A stretch of 64,000 nucleotides of DNA from Roseiarcus sp963807735 (GTDB taxonomy: Bacteria > Pseudomonadota > Alphaproteobacteria > Rhizobiales > Beijerinckiaceae), in assembly GCA_963807735.1 (NCBI GenBank), contig CAWEDI010000019.1, forward strand, positions 248,001 through 312,000, read 5' to 3'. A model generated the notes under the pieces. It saw only the letters and a program-made list of their open reading frames with translations. It made no database searches and was not told where the DNA came from. Shown piece by piece: positions 54,617-61,622 of the stretch. The translations under genes and the position numbers were made by a program. Every line of letters starts with the position of its first letter. Position 1 is the first letter of the stretch.

Positions 54617-56533
54617 TTGACTCGACCTGTGACCCCGTTGCTCGACCGTGTCCATACTCCGGATGATTTGCGCCAGTTAAACCCCAACGATCTCAGACAA
54701 TTGGCCGACGAGCTGCGCGCCGAAACCATCAGCGCGGTCTCGGTGACGGGCGGCCATCTCGGCGCCGGCCTCGGCGTCGTCGAGCTCACCGTGGCGCTGC
54801 ATTACGTGTTCGACACCCCGCGCGACCGGCTGATCTGGGACGTCGGCCATCAGGCCTATCCGCACAAGATCCTCACCGGGCGCCGCGCGCGCATCCGCTC
54901 GTTGCGTCAGGCCGGCGGCCTCTCCGGCTTTACCAAGCGCGCGGAAAGCGAATACGACCCGTTCGGCGCCGCCCATTCCTCGACCTCGATCTCGGCCGCG
55001 CTCGGCATGGCGGTGGCGCGCGATCTCGACGGTCGCGACAACAATGTGATTGCGGTGATTGGCGACGGCGCCATGTCGGCCGGCATGGCCTACGAGGCGA
55101 TGAACAACGCCGGCGCGCGGGCGTCGCGCCTGATCGTCGTTCTTAACGACAACAACATGTCGATCGCGCCGCCGGTCGGGGCGCTATCGGCCTATCTCGC
55201 CCGCCTCGCCTCCAGCCGCACCTGGTTGTCGCTGCGCGATTACGCCAAGCAGCTCGCCAAGCACCTGCCGGGGTTCATGTACAAGGGCGCGAAGCAGGCG
55301 GAGGAATATGGCCGCGGCATCGTCGTCGGCGGCGGCACGCTGTTCGAGGAGCTCGGGTTTTATTACGTCGGCCCGATCGACGGCCACAACCTCGACCATC
55401 TGCTGCCGATCCTGAAGAACGTCAAGGAAACCAAGGGCCCCGTGCTGGTCCATGTCGTGACCAAGAAGGGCAAGGGCTACGGCCCCGCCGAGGCCGCCAA
55501 CGACAAATATCACGGCGTCAACGCCTTCGACGTCGTCACTGGCAAGCAGAACAAGCCGAAGGCCAACGCCCCAGCCTACACGAAAGTGTTCGCCGACGCG
55601 CTAGTCGACGAGGCGTCGCGCGACCCGAAGATCGTCGCCATCACCGCGGCGATGCCGTCCGGCACCGGTCTCGACACGTTCGGCAAGGCCTACCCGGATC
55701 GCACGTTCGACGTCGGCATCGCCGAGCAGCACGCCGTCACCTTCGCGGCCGGGCTTGCGACCGAGGGCTACAAGCCGTTCTGCGCGATTTATTCGACCTT
55801 CCTGCAGCGCGGCTACGACCAGCTCGTCCACGACGTCGCGTTGCAGAACCTGCCCGTGAGGTTCGCCATCGACCGCGCCGGGCTCGTCGGCGCCGACGGG
55901 GCGACGCATGCCGGCGCGTTCGATCTCGCCTATCTCTGCTGCCTGCCGAACATGACGGTGATGGCGGCCGCGGACGAGGCCGAGCTCAAGCACATGGTGG
56001 CGACCTGCGCGGCGCATAATTCCGGTCCAATCGCGCTGCGCTACCCGCGCGGCGAAGGGGTCGGCATCGACATGCCCGAGCATGGCGAGGTTCTGGAGAT
56101 CGGCAAGGGCCGCATCTTGCGCGAAGGCTCGCGCATCGCGCTGCTGTCGCTCGGCACCCGGCTCGCCGAGGCGCTGCTGGCGGCCGAGGAACTCGAGGCG
56201 CGCGGTCTCTCGACGACGGTGGCGGACGCGCGGTTCGCCAAGCCGCTCGATCGCGATCTCATCCTCAAGCTCGCCGCTTCGCATGAGGTGCTGCTGACCT
56301 TGGAAGAAGCGGCCGCCGGCGGGTTCGGCGCGCATGTGTTGACGCTGCTGGCGGAAACCGGCCGCCTCGATCGCGGCCTGAAGGTCAGGACGCTGACCCT
56401 GCCCGATCGCTACCAGGACCAGGACAAGCCCGAGCGGCTCTATGCGCAAGCCGGCCTGGATGCGGCGGCGATCGTCGAGCGGGCGTTGAAGGCGCTGGGT
56501 CCCGCGGTCAACGTGAAGACGCTCCGCGCGTAA
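54617..56533 (+). CDS. dxs: 1-deoxy-D-xylulose-5-phosphate synthase
   Basis: A 638-residue thiamine-diphosphate enzyme, first step of the MEP isoprenoid pathway (pyruvate plus glyceraldehyde 3-phosphate). It has SVTGGHLGAGLGVVELTVAL, WDVGHQAYPHKILTGR, the thiamine motif GDGAMSAGMAYEAMNNAG, VLNDNNMSI, the pyrimidine-domain EQHAVTFAAG and a transketolase C-terminal domain with ALRYPRGEG. The start is TTG 54617, just after an AAAAAAAAGGCTGGGAC leader; the protein begins TRPVTPLLDRVHTPDDLRQL, the usual Dxs opening. A palindromic region follows the stop. Confidence 0.96.
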   Translation: MTRPVTPLLDRVHTPDDLRQLNPNDLRQLADELRAETISAVSVTGGHLGAGLGVVELTVALHYVFDTPRDRLIWDVGHQAYPHKILTGRRARIRSLRQAGGLSGFTKRAESEYDPFGAAHSSTSISAALGMAVARDLDGRDNNVIAVIGDGAMSAGMAYEAMNNAGARASRLIVVLNDNNMSIAPPVGALSAYLARLASSRTWLSLRDYAKQLAKHLPGFMYKGAKQAEEYGRGIVVGGGTLFEELGFYYVGPIDGHNLDHLLPILKNVKETKGPVLVHVVTKKGKGYGPAEAANDKYHGVNAFDVVTGKQNKPKANAPAYTKVFADALVDEASRDPKIVAITAAMPSGTGLDTFGKAYPDRTFDVGIAEQHAVTFAAGLATEGYKPFCAIYSTFLQRGYDQLVHDVALQNLPVRFAIDRAGLVGADGATHAGAFDLAYLCCLPNMTVMAAADEAELKHMVATCAAHNSGPIALRYPRGEGVGIDMPEHGEVLEIGKGRILREGSRIALLSLGTRLAEALLAAEELEARGLSTTVADARFAKPLDRDLILKLAASHEVLLTLEEAAAGGFGAHVLTLLAETGRLDRGLKVRTLTLPDRYQDQDKPERLYAQAGLDAAAIVERALKALGPAVNVKTLRA

Positions 56534-56546
56534 GGGGCGGGCAATC

Positions 56547-56640
56547 TCTGCAAACGTTGCAGCGGCTCAAGCGCCCTTACCCTCTCCCCGCTTTTGCGGC
56601 GTGGCGGAAGCCACGTCGTCACTCACGCGGGGAGAGTACC
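56547..56640. terminator. Palindromic region after dxs, probable transcription end
   Basis: CTGCAA-ACG-TTGCAG (56547-56561) is a perfect inverted repeat. CCCTCTCCCCGC (56580-56591) pairs with GCGGGGAGAGTA (56627-56638) around a 35-base loop that itself contains GTGGCGGAAGCCAC, a short hairpin. The region separates convergent dxs and a TetR gene and probably serves as a bidirectional terminator. Confidence 0.5.
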
Positions 56641-56647
56641 CCGGGCG

Positions 56648-57214
56648 TCAGCCTGAGCGGCCGAATAGGAACGCGCTGCAAACCTTCAGCGCGCGCTCGC
56701 GCGGGATGACGTCGTCGAGCACCAGCCGCGCCAGTCCGTGCGCGAACGACCACGAGGCGAGCGCGATCGACTCGATGTCGTCGTTGCGGCCGCCGACAAA
56801 CCGTTGCGCGCCATCGCGCAACGCGGCGAACGCGGAATCCGCCGCGGCGCCCAACTCGGGATAGCGCTCGCGCTCGCGCAATAGCGGTCCGAACATCAGC
56901 CGGAACAGCCCGGGATGCGACAGCGCGAATTCGATGTAGGCGGCGCCGATCTCGGAGAAGCCCTCGGATTCGCTCGCCGCGGCGCGCAAGCGCTCAGAGA
57001 ACTCGCGATAGCCCTCCGCCGCGACGGCGGCGAGCAGGTGATCCTTGTCCTGGAAATGGCGATAGGTCGCGGTCGCCGAGACGCCGACGCGGCGCGCCGC
57101 CTCGCGCAGGCTCACCGCCCCGGGCCCGTCGGCGTCAAGCAACTCCCGAGCCGCTGCGATGAGGGCCGGCCCCAAGTTGCCGTGGTGATAGGTGGCGCGC
57201 ATCACAAGATTCAT
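56648..57214 (-). CDS. TetR-family regulator (WHG-domain type)
   Basis: A 188-residue repressor. The DNA-binding region (YHHGNLGPALIAAARELL, LREAARRVGVSATATYRHF) is followed by a ligand domain with YIEFALSHPGLFRLMFGPLL, a wording typical of the WHG-type TetR C-terminus. ATG 57214 is preferred; ATG 57202 is an alternative in frame. A palindrome directly upstream overlaps the translation start region. It is divergent from the DUF3311-MctP transporter genes and may control them or only itself. Confidence 0.9.
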   Translation of the reverse strand: MNLVMRATYHHGNLGPALIAAARELLDADGPGAVSLREAARRVGVSATATYRHFQDKDHLLAAVAAEGYREFSERLRAAASESEGFSEIGAAYIEFALSHPGLFRLMFGPLLRERERYPELGAAADSAFAALRDGAQRFVGGRNDDIESIALASWSFAHGLARLVLDDVIPRERALKVCSAFLFGRSG

Positions 57215-57218
57215 ACGG

Positions 57219-57236
57219 AAACCATTTGCATGGTTT
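57219..57236. promoter_or_regulatory. Palindromic operator next to the TetR start
   Basis: AAACCAT-TTGC-ATGGTTT is a perfect inverted repeat with 7-bp arms, ending five bases before the ATG at 57214. Its position suggests autorepression by the TetR protein and possibly control of the divergent transporter operon. Confidence 0.7.
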
Positions 57237-57403
57237 TTAGGGGAATCGAAGGCGTGAACCCCGTGTAAACATCTCTTAATATTCGAGCCCGCCGATTGGC
57301 CGGGCGCCGGGCCCCGGCCGGCGTTCACATTCCGCTCGACCCTGCGGCCGCTTTTGGCTATCGAAGCGAAATGGGAGGACGCGGCGGCGTCCGGGGGGCG
57401 ACG

Positions 57404-57574
57404 ATGAAGTATCTCTGGCTGGCGGCGCCTTGCGTCGTCGCATTGTGGGCGCCGCTCTACAACCGCATCGAACCGCAACTTTTCGGCGTGCCGTTTTTCT
57501 ACTGGTTTCAGCTCTTGCTGGTGCCTCTGTCGGCGTTCGGCATCTATTTCGTCGACCGCGCGCGCCGGGACTGA
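57404..57574 (+). CDS. DUF3311-type small membrane protein
   Basis: A 56-residue protein with two membrane segments (LAAPCVVALWAPLYN and FFYWFQLLLVPLSAFGIYFV), matching DUF3311. Members almost always precede a sodium/solute symporter and are thought to be a small partner of it, like DUF485 with ActP. ATG 57404 follows GGGGGGCGACG. Three bases separate it from the symporter gene. Confidence 0.88.
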   Translation: MKYLWLAAPCVVALWAPLYNRIEPQLFGVPFFYWFQLLLVPLSAFGIYFVDRARRD

Positions 57575-57577
57575 GCG

Positions 57578-59182
57578 ATGTTCGATCATCTCAACGTCGT
57601 CGCGACAAGCGTTTTCGTGTTCTTCTTCGCCCTGGTCACGGTCGTCGGCTTCTTCGCCGCCAACTGGCGGCGCGCCAGCCTTGATTCGATTGGCGAGTGG
57701 GGGCTCGGCGGGCGACAATTCGGCCCCTGGATCACCTGGTTCCTGCTCGGCGGCGATCTCTATACCGCCTACACCGTGATCGCCGTGCCGGCGGTGGTCT
57801 ACGGCATCGGCGCGCAGGGCTTTTTCGCCGTTCCCTACACGATCGTGATTTATCCGTTCCTCTATCTGACGATGCCGCGGCTGTGGGCGGTCACCCACAA
57901 GCATAACTACCTCACCGCCGCAGATTTCATTCTTGGCCGTTACGGCAACCGGTGGCTGGAATTGGCCATCGCGCTGACCGGCATCGCCGCCACCATGCCC
58001 TATATCGCGCTGCAACTCGTCGGCCTCGAGAAGGTGATCGGCGCGCTCGGCTTCGCCGGCGAAGGGATCTACGCGCATGCGCCGATCACCATCGCGTTCG
58101 CCATTCTCGCGCTCTACACCTACAAGAGCGGGCTACGGGCGCCGGCGCTGATCGCGTTCGTCAAGGACGCGATGATCTATGTGTTCATCATCGCCGCGAT
58201 CCTCGTCATCCCCTATCAGCTCGGCGGCTGGGGCAAGATATTCGCCGCGGCCTCCGACGCCTACGCGGCGAAAGTCGCGGCCGGCAAGGTCCCCGCGGCG
58301 GGTTTGACGCTCGCGCCCGCGCAACTCGGACCGTACCTCACGCTGGCGCTCGGTTCGGCGATGGCGCTGTTCATGTATCCGCACGCGCTGACGGGCACGC
58401 TCGCGGCGTCGTCGGGGCGGGCGATACGCTTCAACACCATGACGCTGCCCGCCTACTCGTTCGTGCTCGGCCTTATCGCGCTGCTGGGCATGATGGCGAT
58501 CGCGGCGGGGGTGAAGGTCGGCTCGGCCACCGATGCGGTGCCGCAGCTGGTGCTGTGGGCGTTCCCGGACTGGTTCGCCGGCTTCTGCTTCGCCGCGATC
58601 GCGCTCGGCGCGCTGGTGCCGGCGGCGGTGATGTCGATCGGCGCCGCCAACACGTTTACGCGCAACGTCTGGAAGCCGTTCATTCATCCTGGGATGACGC
58701 ACGCCGAAGAATCGGTGGTCGCCAAGCTGGTCTCGCTGATCGTCAAGGTCGGCGCGCTGCTGGTGATCTTCTTCATGCCGACCCAGTTCGCGCTCGACCT
58801 GCAGCTGCTCGGCGGCGTGTGGATGATCCAGATCTTTCCGGCGCTGGTGCTCGGCCTGTTCACCCGCTGGTTCAGCGGCTGGGCTTTGTTTGTCGGCTGG
58901 GCGCTCGGCATCCTCCTCGGCACCGGTTTGTCGTGGACGTCGAAGGCCTGGGTTCCCGTCCACAAGCTCGCCTGGGACATTCCCTTCGTTGGCCACTTCG
59001 ACAGCGGGCTGAACTTCGCCGCCTACAATGGGGTGACCGCGGTCGCGCTCAATTTCCTCGTCGCGGCGCTGCTGTCGCTGGTCCTGCGGTCCAAGGCGCC
59101 GGATGAGACGCAGCCCGAGGATTACCTCGACGAAGCCCGCGTGTCGGACAGCAAGGCCGAGGAATTCGTGAGGGCACACTGA
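57578..59182 (+). CDS. mctP: Sodium:solute symporter, MctP-like monocarboxylate carrier
   Basis: A 534-residue inner-membrane protein with about 13 hydrophobic segments. It belongs to the solute:sodium symporter family: WGLGGRQFGPWITWFLLGGD, YTAYTVIAVPAVVYGIGAQG, LTAADFILGRYGNRWLEL and SSGRAIRFNTMTLPAYSF. With the DUF3311 gene before it, the arrangement matches MctP, which takes up lactate, pyruvate, propionate and related monocarboxylates in rhizobia. It could supply the propionate used by the PrpE-like ligase at 23.7 kb, but they are far apart. The C-terminus is cytoplasmic and acidic. Confidence 0.88.
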   Translation: MFDHLNVVATSVFVFFFALVTVVGFFAANWRRASLDSIGEWGLGGRQFGPWITWFLLGGDLYTAYTVIAVPAVVYGIGAQGFFAVPYTIVIYPFLYLTMPRLWAVTHKHNYLTAADFILGRYGNRWLELAIALTGIAATMPYIALQLVGLEKVIGALGFAGEGIYAHAPITIAFAILALYTYKSGLRAPALIAFVKDAMIYVFIIAAILVIPYQLGGWGKIFAAASDAYAAKVAAGKVPAAGLTLAPAQLGPYLTLALGSAMALFMYPHALTGTLAASSGRAIRFNTMTLPAYSFVLGLIALLGMMAIAAGVKVGSATDAVPQLVLWAFPDWFAGFCFAAIALGALVPAAVMSIGAANTFTRNVWKPFIHPGMTHAEESVVAKLVSLIVKVGALLVIFFMPTQFALDLQLLGGVWMIQIFPALVLGLFTRWFSGWALFVGWALGILLGTGLSWTSKAWVPVHKLAWDIPFVGHFDSGLNFAAYNGVTAVALNFLVAALLSLVLRSKAPDETQPEDYLDEARVSDSKAEEFVRAH

Positions 59183-59194
59183 GGCGGCCGGCGC

Positions 59195-60241
59195 TCACAC
59201 GGCGCCGCAGTCTTTGAGATAGGCGAGCGTCGGCTCGACATCGATGCGCAGGCGCCCGTCTTCGGCGGGCCGCAGCGTGGCGAGGTAATGCGCGGCGTTG
59301 CCGACGAGCGCGTCGACGAGCAGGAAATTGGCGGGAAGCCGCCCTTCGTCGATCAGCACGAAGCTTTCGACCTCGGGACCGCGCAGCGAAAACATCAGAT
59401 TGTGCAGCGCGCTGCCCCACAGCCCGAGGAATCGCCGATGCGCGTTGACGACGCCGATCTGCTCGGCGAGGCCGAGTTCCTGCATATGGACGATGCGCAC
59501 GCCGTGCTCCGCCAGCCGCGCCTCGAACTCGGCCTCGTTGGCGACCCCGCCGCGTCCGCTCGCCGATTGCGCGAGCCGCGCGCGCGAGAAGTAGACGGGC
59601 CGCTCGTCACGCGCGCCTGACGTGAGCAGACGACGCGCGACGCGGTGCGGCGCTTCGAGGTGGCGGGGGTCCGCATAGCCTTCATGGGCGAAGGTCGCGG
59701 CGGGCGCGAAGCATTTCGCCAGCCGGACGCGGGCGCCGCTCGCCTCGTAGGGTCGCAGCGTTTGCCCGGCGGCGGCGAGAAAGGCGTCGATCGCGGGCAA
59801 CGGCCGAGGCGATTGCCAGGTGAAGATCGAGGGAAGATCGGCGAGATCGGGCCGTTCGAGCTTGCCGGCGAGGCGGGCGATCGATTCCAGCAGAAAATGC
59901 CCCCAGTGATTGAACAGAATCGACTGGTAGACGACGGGCTCGGCGATCGTCAGGTAGGTCTTCGTGCTGGGAAGCTGCGGCGCCGCGCGCCAGAACTGCG
60001 GGGCGCCATTCGCGTCGTAGCGCACCAGCGCCGTCGCATCGATCCGCCGTCCTTCGCGATCGTAGAGACACGCCCAGTCGCGGCCGTTGGCGAGGATGAC
60101 GTCGTCGAACTCCAGGACGGGCGCGTCCGCTGCGGGCGCCGACGCGAAGGCGCGGAACGCGTCGGGATAGGCGGCCTGCTCGGCGGGGTAGAAAAGGCGC
60201 GTCGCGGCGCCGACGGCGGCCGTCGCGTAACGTCCCGCCAC
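59195..60241 (-). CDS. Glycosyltransferase family 61 protein
   Basis: A 348-residue protein of the GT61 (DUF563) type, with NHWGHFLLESIARL, a central PVYFSRARLAQ, the IVHMQELGLAEQIGVVNAHR strand-helix and ending LWGSALHNLMFSL. Family members add sugars to capsule, exopolysaccharide or glycoprotein acceptors. The capsule-export genes at 37-40 kb and exoR at 19 kb are in the same window but not in the same operon. The start is uncertain because the ATG at 60241 directly follows the cytochrome c stop at 60246 with a four-base gap. Confidence 0.85.
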   Translation of the reverse strand: MAGRYATAAVGAATRLFYPAEQAAYPDAFRAFASAPAADAPVLEFDDVILANGRDWACLYDREGRRIDATALVRYDANGAPQFWRAAPQLPSTKTYLTIAEPVVYQSILFNHWGHFLLESIARLAGKLERPDLADLPSIFTWQSPRPLPAIDAFLAAAGQTLRPYEASGARVRLAKCFAPAATFAHEGYADPRHLEAPHRVARRLLTSGARDERPVYFSRARLAQSASGRGGVANEAEFEARLAEHGVRIVHMQELGLAEQIGVVNAHRRFLGLWGSALHNLMFSLRGPEVESFVLIDEGRLPANFLLVDALVGNAAHYLATLRPAEDGRLRIDVEPTLAYLKDCGAV

Positions 60242-60245
60242 CCGC

Positions 60246-60758
60246 TTATTTCGGGCGCGGCAGGGCCGTGTATTGCGCCGTCGGAATCACGACGGAGACG
60301 TAGGGAACCGTCGGGGTTTCGCCGGCCTTGAACGGGCCGGGCGTGGCGTTGTTCACCGGCGGCAGGCTTTGCAGGTAGGCGGCGATGGCGTGCGCGTCGT
60401 CCGGCGTCAGATGCGACATCGCCGGCCACGGCATGATCGGCGAAAGCTTGCGCCCATCCGGCAAGTCGCCCTGGGTGAAGGCGGCGATGATCTGCTCGGT
60501 CGTCCACTTGCCGAGGCCGGTCGCCTTGTCCGGAGTCAGGTTGCCGCCGATCCAGACGCCGGAGGCGGGATCGCCGAAGCCGACGTCGGAGCCGCCGAAC
60601 CGGCGTTTGCCGTCGGGCGCACCGAGCATCCCGCCGGGCGTGTGGCAATCGCCGCAGCCGGCGATCGTGACGAGATATTGGCCGCGCTCGACGGCCGTCT
60701 CCGCGCGCGCGCCGCTCAGGCAGACAAGTAACGCGGCGATAACGGGAAAGACGCGCAT
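60246..60758 (-). CDS. Periplasmic class I cytochrome c
   Basis: A 170-residue secreted protein. The signal peptide (VIAALLVCLSGARA) precedes the haem attachment motif CGDCH at about residues 35-39. The probable axial Met is in SPIMPWPAM, and the C-terminal part has LTPDDAHAIAAYLQSLPPV. It resembles the diheme-lacking gluconate/alcohol dehydrogenase cytochrome-c-like group and would pass electrons from a periplasmic dehydrogenase. It lies four bases ahead of the GT61 gene on the same strand, which is an odd pairing. Confidence 0.9.
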   Translation of the reverse strand: MRVFPVIAALLVCLSGARAETAVERGQYLVTIAGCGDCHTPGGMLGAPDGKRRFGGSDVGFGDPASGVWIGGNLTPDKATGLGKWTTEQIIAAFTQGDLPDGRKLSPIMPWPAMSHLTPDDAHAIAAYLQSLPPVNNATPGPFKAGETPTVPYVSVVIPTAQYTALPRPK

Positions 60759-60813
60759 GCGGAGCTCCTTGGGCCGCGCGAGTCTTTCACGAAGCCTGCC
60801 CCGCGCGCAAGCC

Positions 60814-61470
60814 TCACGCCGCCCGGCGGGCCGCCGCCGGCTTCGCGCCTTTGGCCAGCCGCTTCTTCAGCGACGCCCATAGCGCGCGCATTTCGCCCGC
60901 CGCCGCGCCGCCGGGATTGAGCTCGGTCACCCCCCAGCCGTGGCGGGCGGCCTCCTGGTAATCGACCCGCGCCAGCACCAGCGGCGACAGCAACCCGCCC
61001 ATGGCTTCGAGCGCCGCCATGCCCTCTTCGACGCGAGCGCTTTGCTGCGCCGGCGGGCACTGGTTGAGCACGAACACATAGTCGCCCTTGATGTCCTTCA
61101 GCGCCTTGCGCGTATTGGCGCTGGCCCAGAGATCGAAGGCGGTCGGACGCGACGGGATCAGACAAAGCTGCGCCGCCGCCATCGCAGCCGACGCGACCGC
61201 GCCCTCCGCGCCGGGCGTGTCGATGACGACCAGCGTGACGCCTTTCGCCTCGAGCGCCGCCAGCGCGGCGGGCAGCTTGGCGGGGCTGGCGGCGATCACC
61301 GGAATGTCGGTCTCGCCGCGCGTCTTGCCCCAGGTGGTGAGCGTGGCCTGCGGGTCCATGTCGATGAGACAGACGCGCTCGCCGCTTTGATGCGCGGCCA
61401 CCGCAAGGGAAGACGCCAAAGTGCTTTTCCCGGCGCCGCCTTTTTGGGTAACGAGCGCGATCGTCCGCAT
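60814..61470 (-). CDS. Orphan ParA-family ATPase
   Basis: A 218-residue deviant-Walker ATPase. It has the N-terminal KGGAGKSTLASSLAVAA, IDMDPQATLTTWGKTR and VIDTPGAEGAVASAAM. It acts like plasmid-type ParA proteins that position cargo on the nucleoid. No ParB gene is nearby, so it may belong to the chromosomal orphan ParA group common in alphaproteobacteria. ATG 61470 follows GGGGGAATTTC. An AT-rich inverted repeat lies upstream at 61522-61554. Confidence 0.88.
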   Translation of the reverse strand: MRTIALVTQKGGAGKSTLASSLAVAAHQSGERVCLIDMDPQATLTTWGKTRGETDIPVIAASPAKLPAALAALEAKGVTLVVIDTPGAEGAVASAAMAAAQLCLIPSRPTAFDLWASANTRKALKDIKGDYVFVLNQCPPAQQSARVEEGMAALEAMGGLLSPLVLARVDYQEAARHGWGVTELNPGGAAAGEMRALWASLKKRLAKGAKPAAARRAA

Positions 61471-61622
61471 GAAATTCCCCCATTTTCCGTAAGGGGGAGC
61501 GGTGCGAATCGTGCTCCCCGGCGTCAAATAATCTTTACTATTCAGCATTTGACGTTGTAATGTTTAACAAATTGTAACCAACACTTGCGAAAGTGACGTA
61601 ATACCGCCAGGGATTATTCAGT
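61471..61622. other. AT-rich intergenic region between the ParA-like gene and the adhesin
   Basis: About 150 bases lying downstream of the adhesin stop and upstream of the ParA-like start, both on the minus strand. It is clearly AT-richer than the genes and contains the inverted repeat below. No gene is supported. Confidence 0.55.
61522..61554. promoter_or_regulatory. Inverted repeat CGTCAAAT-N17-ATTTGACG
   Basis: Perfect 8-bp arms CGTCAAAT and ATTTGACG are separated by 17 bases, 52 bases upstream of the ParA-like ATG. Each arm contains a TTGACG-like -35 element on one strand. It may be an operator, for example for autoregulation by the ParA-like protein, or part of the adhesin's transcription end. 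Confidence 0.5.
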
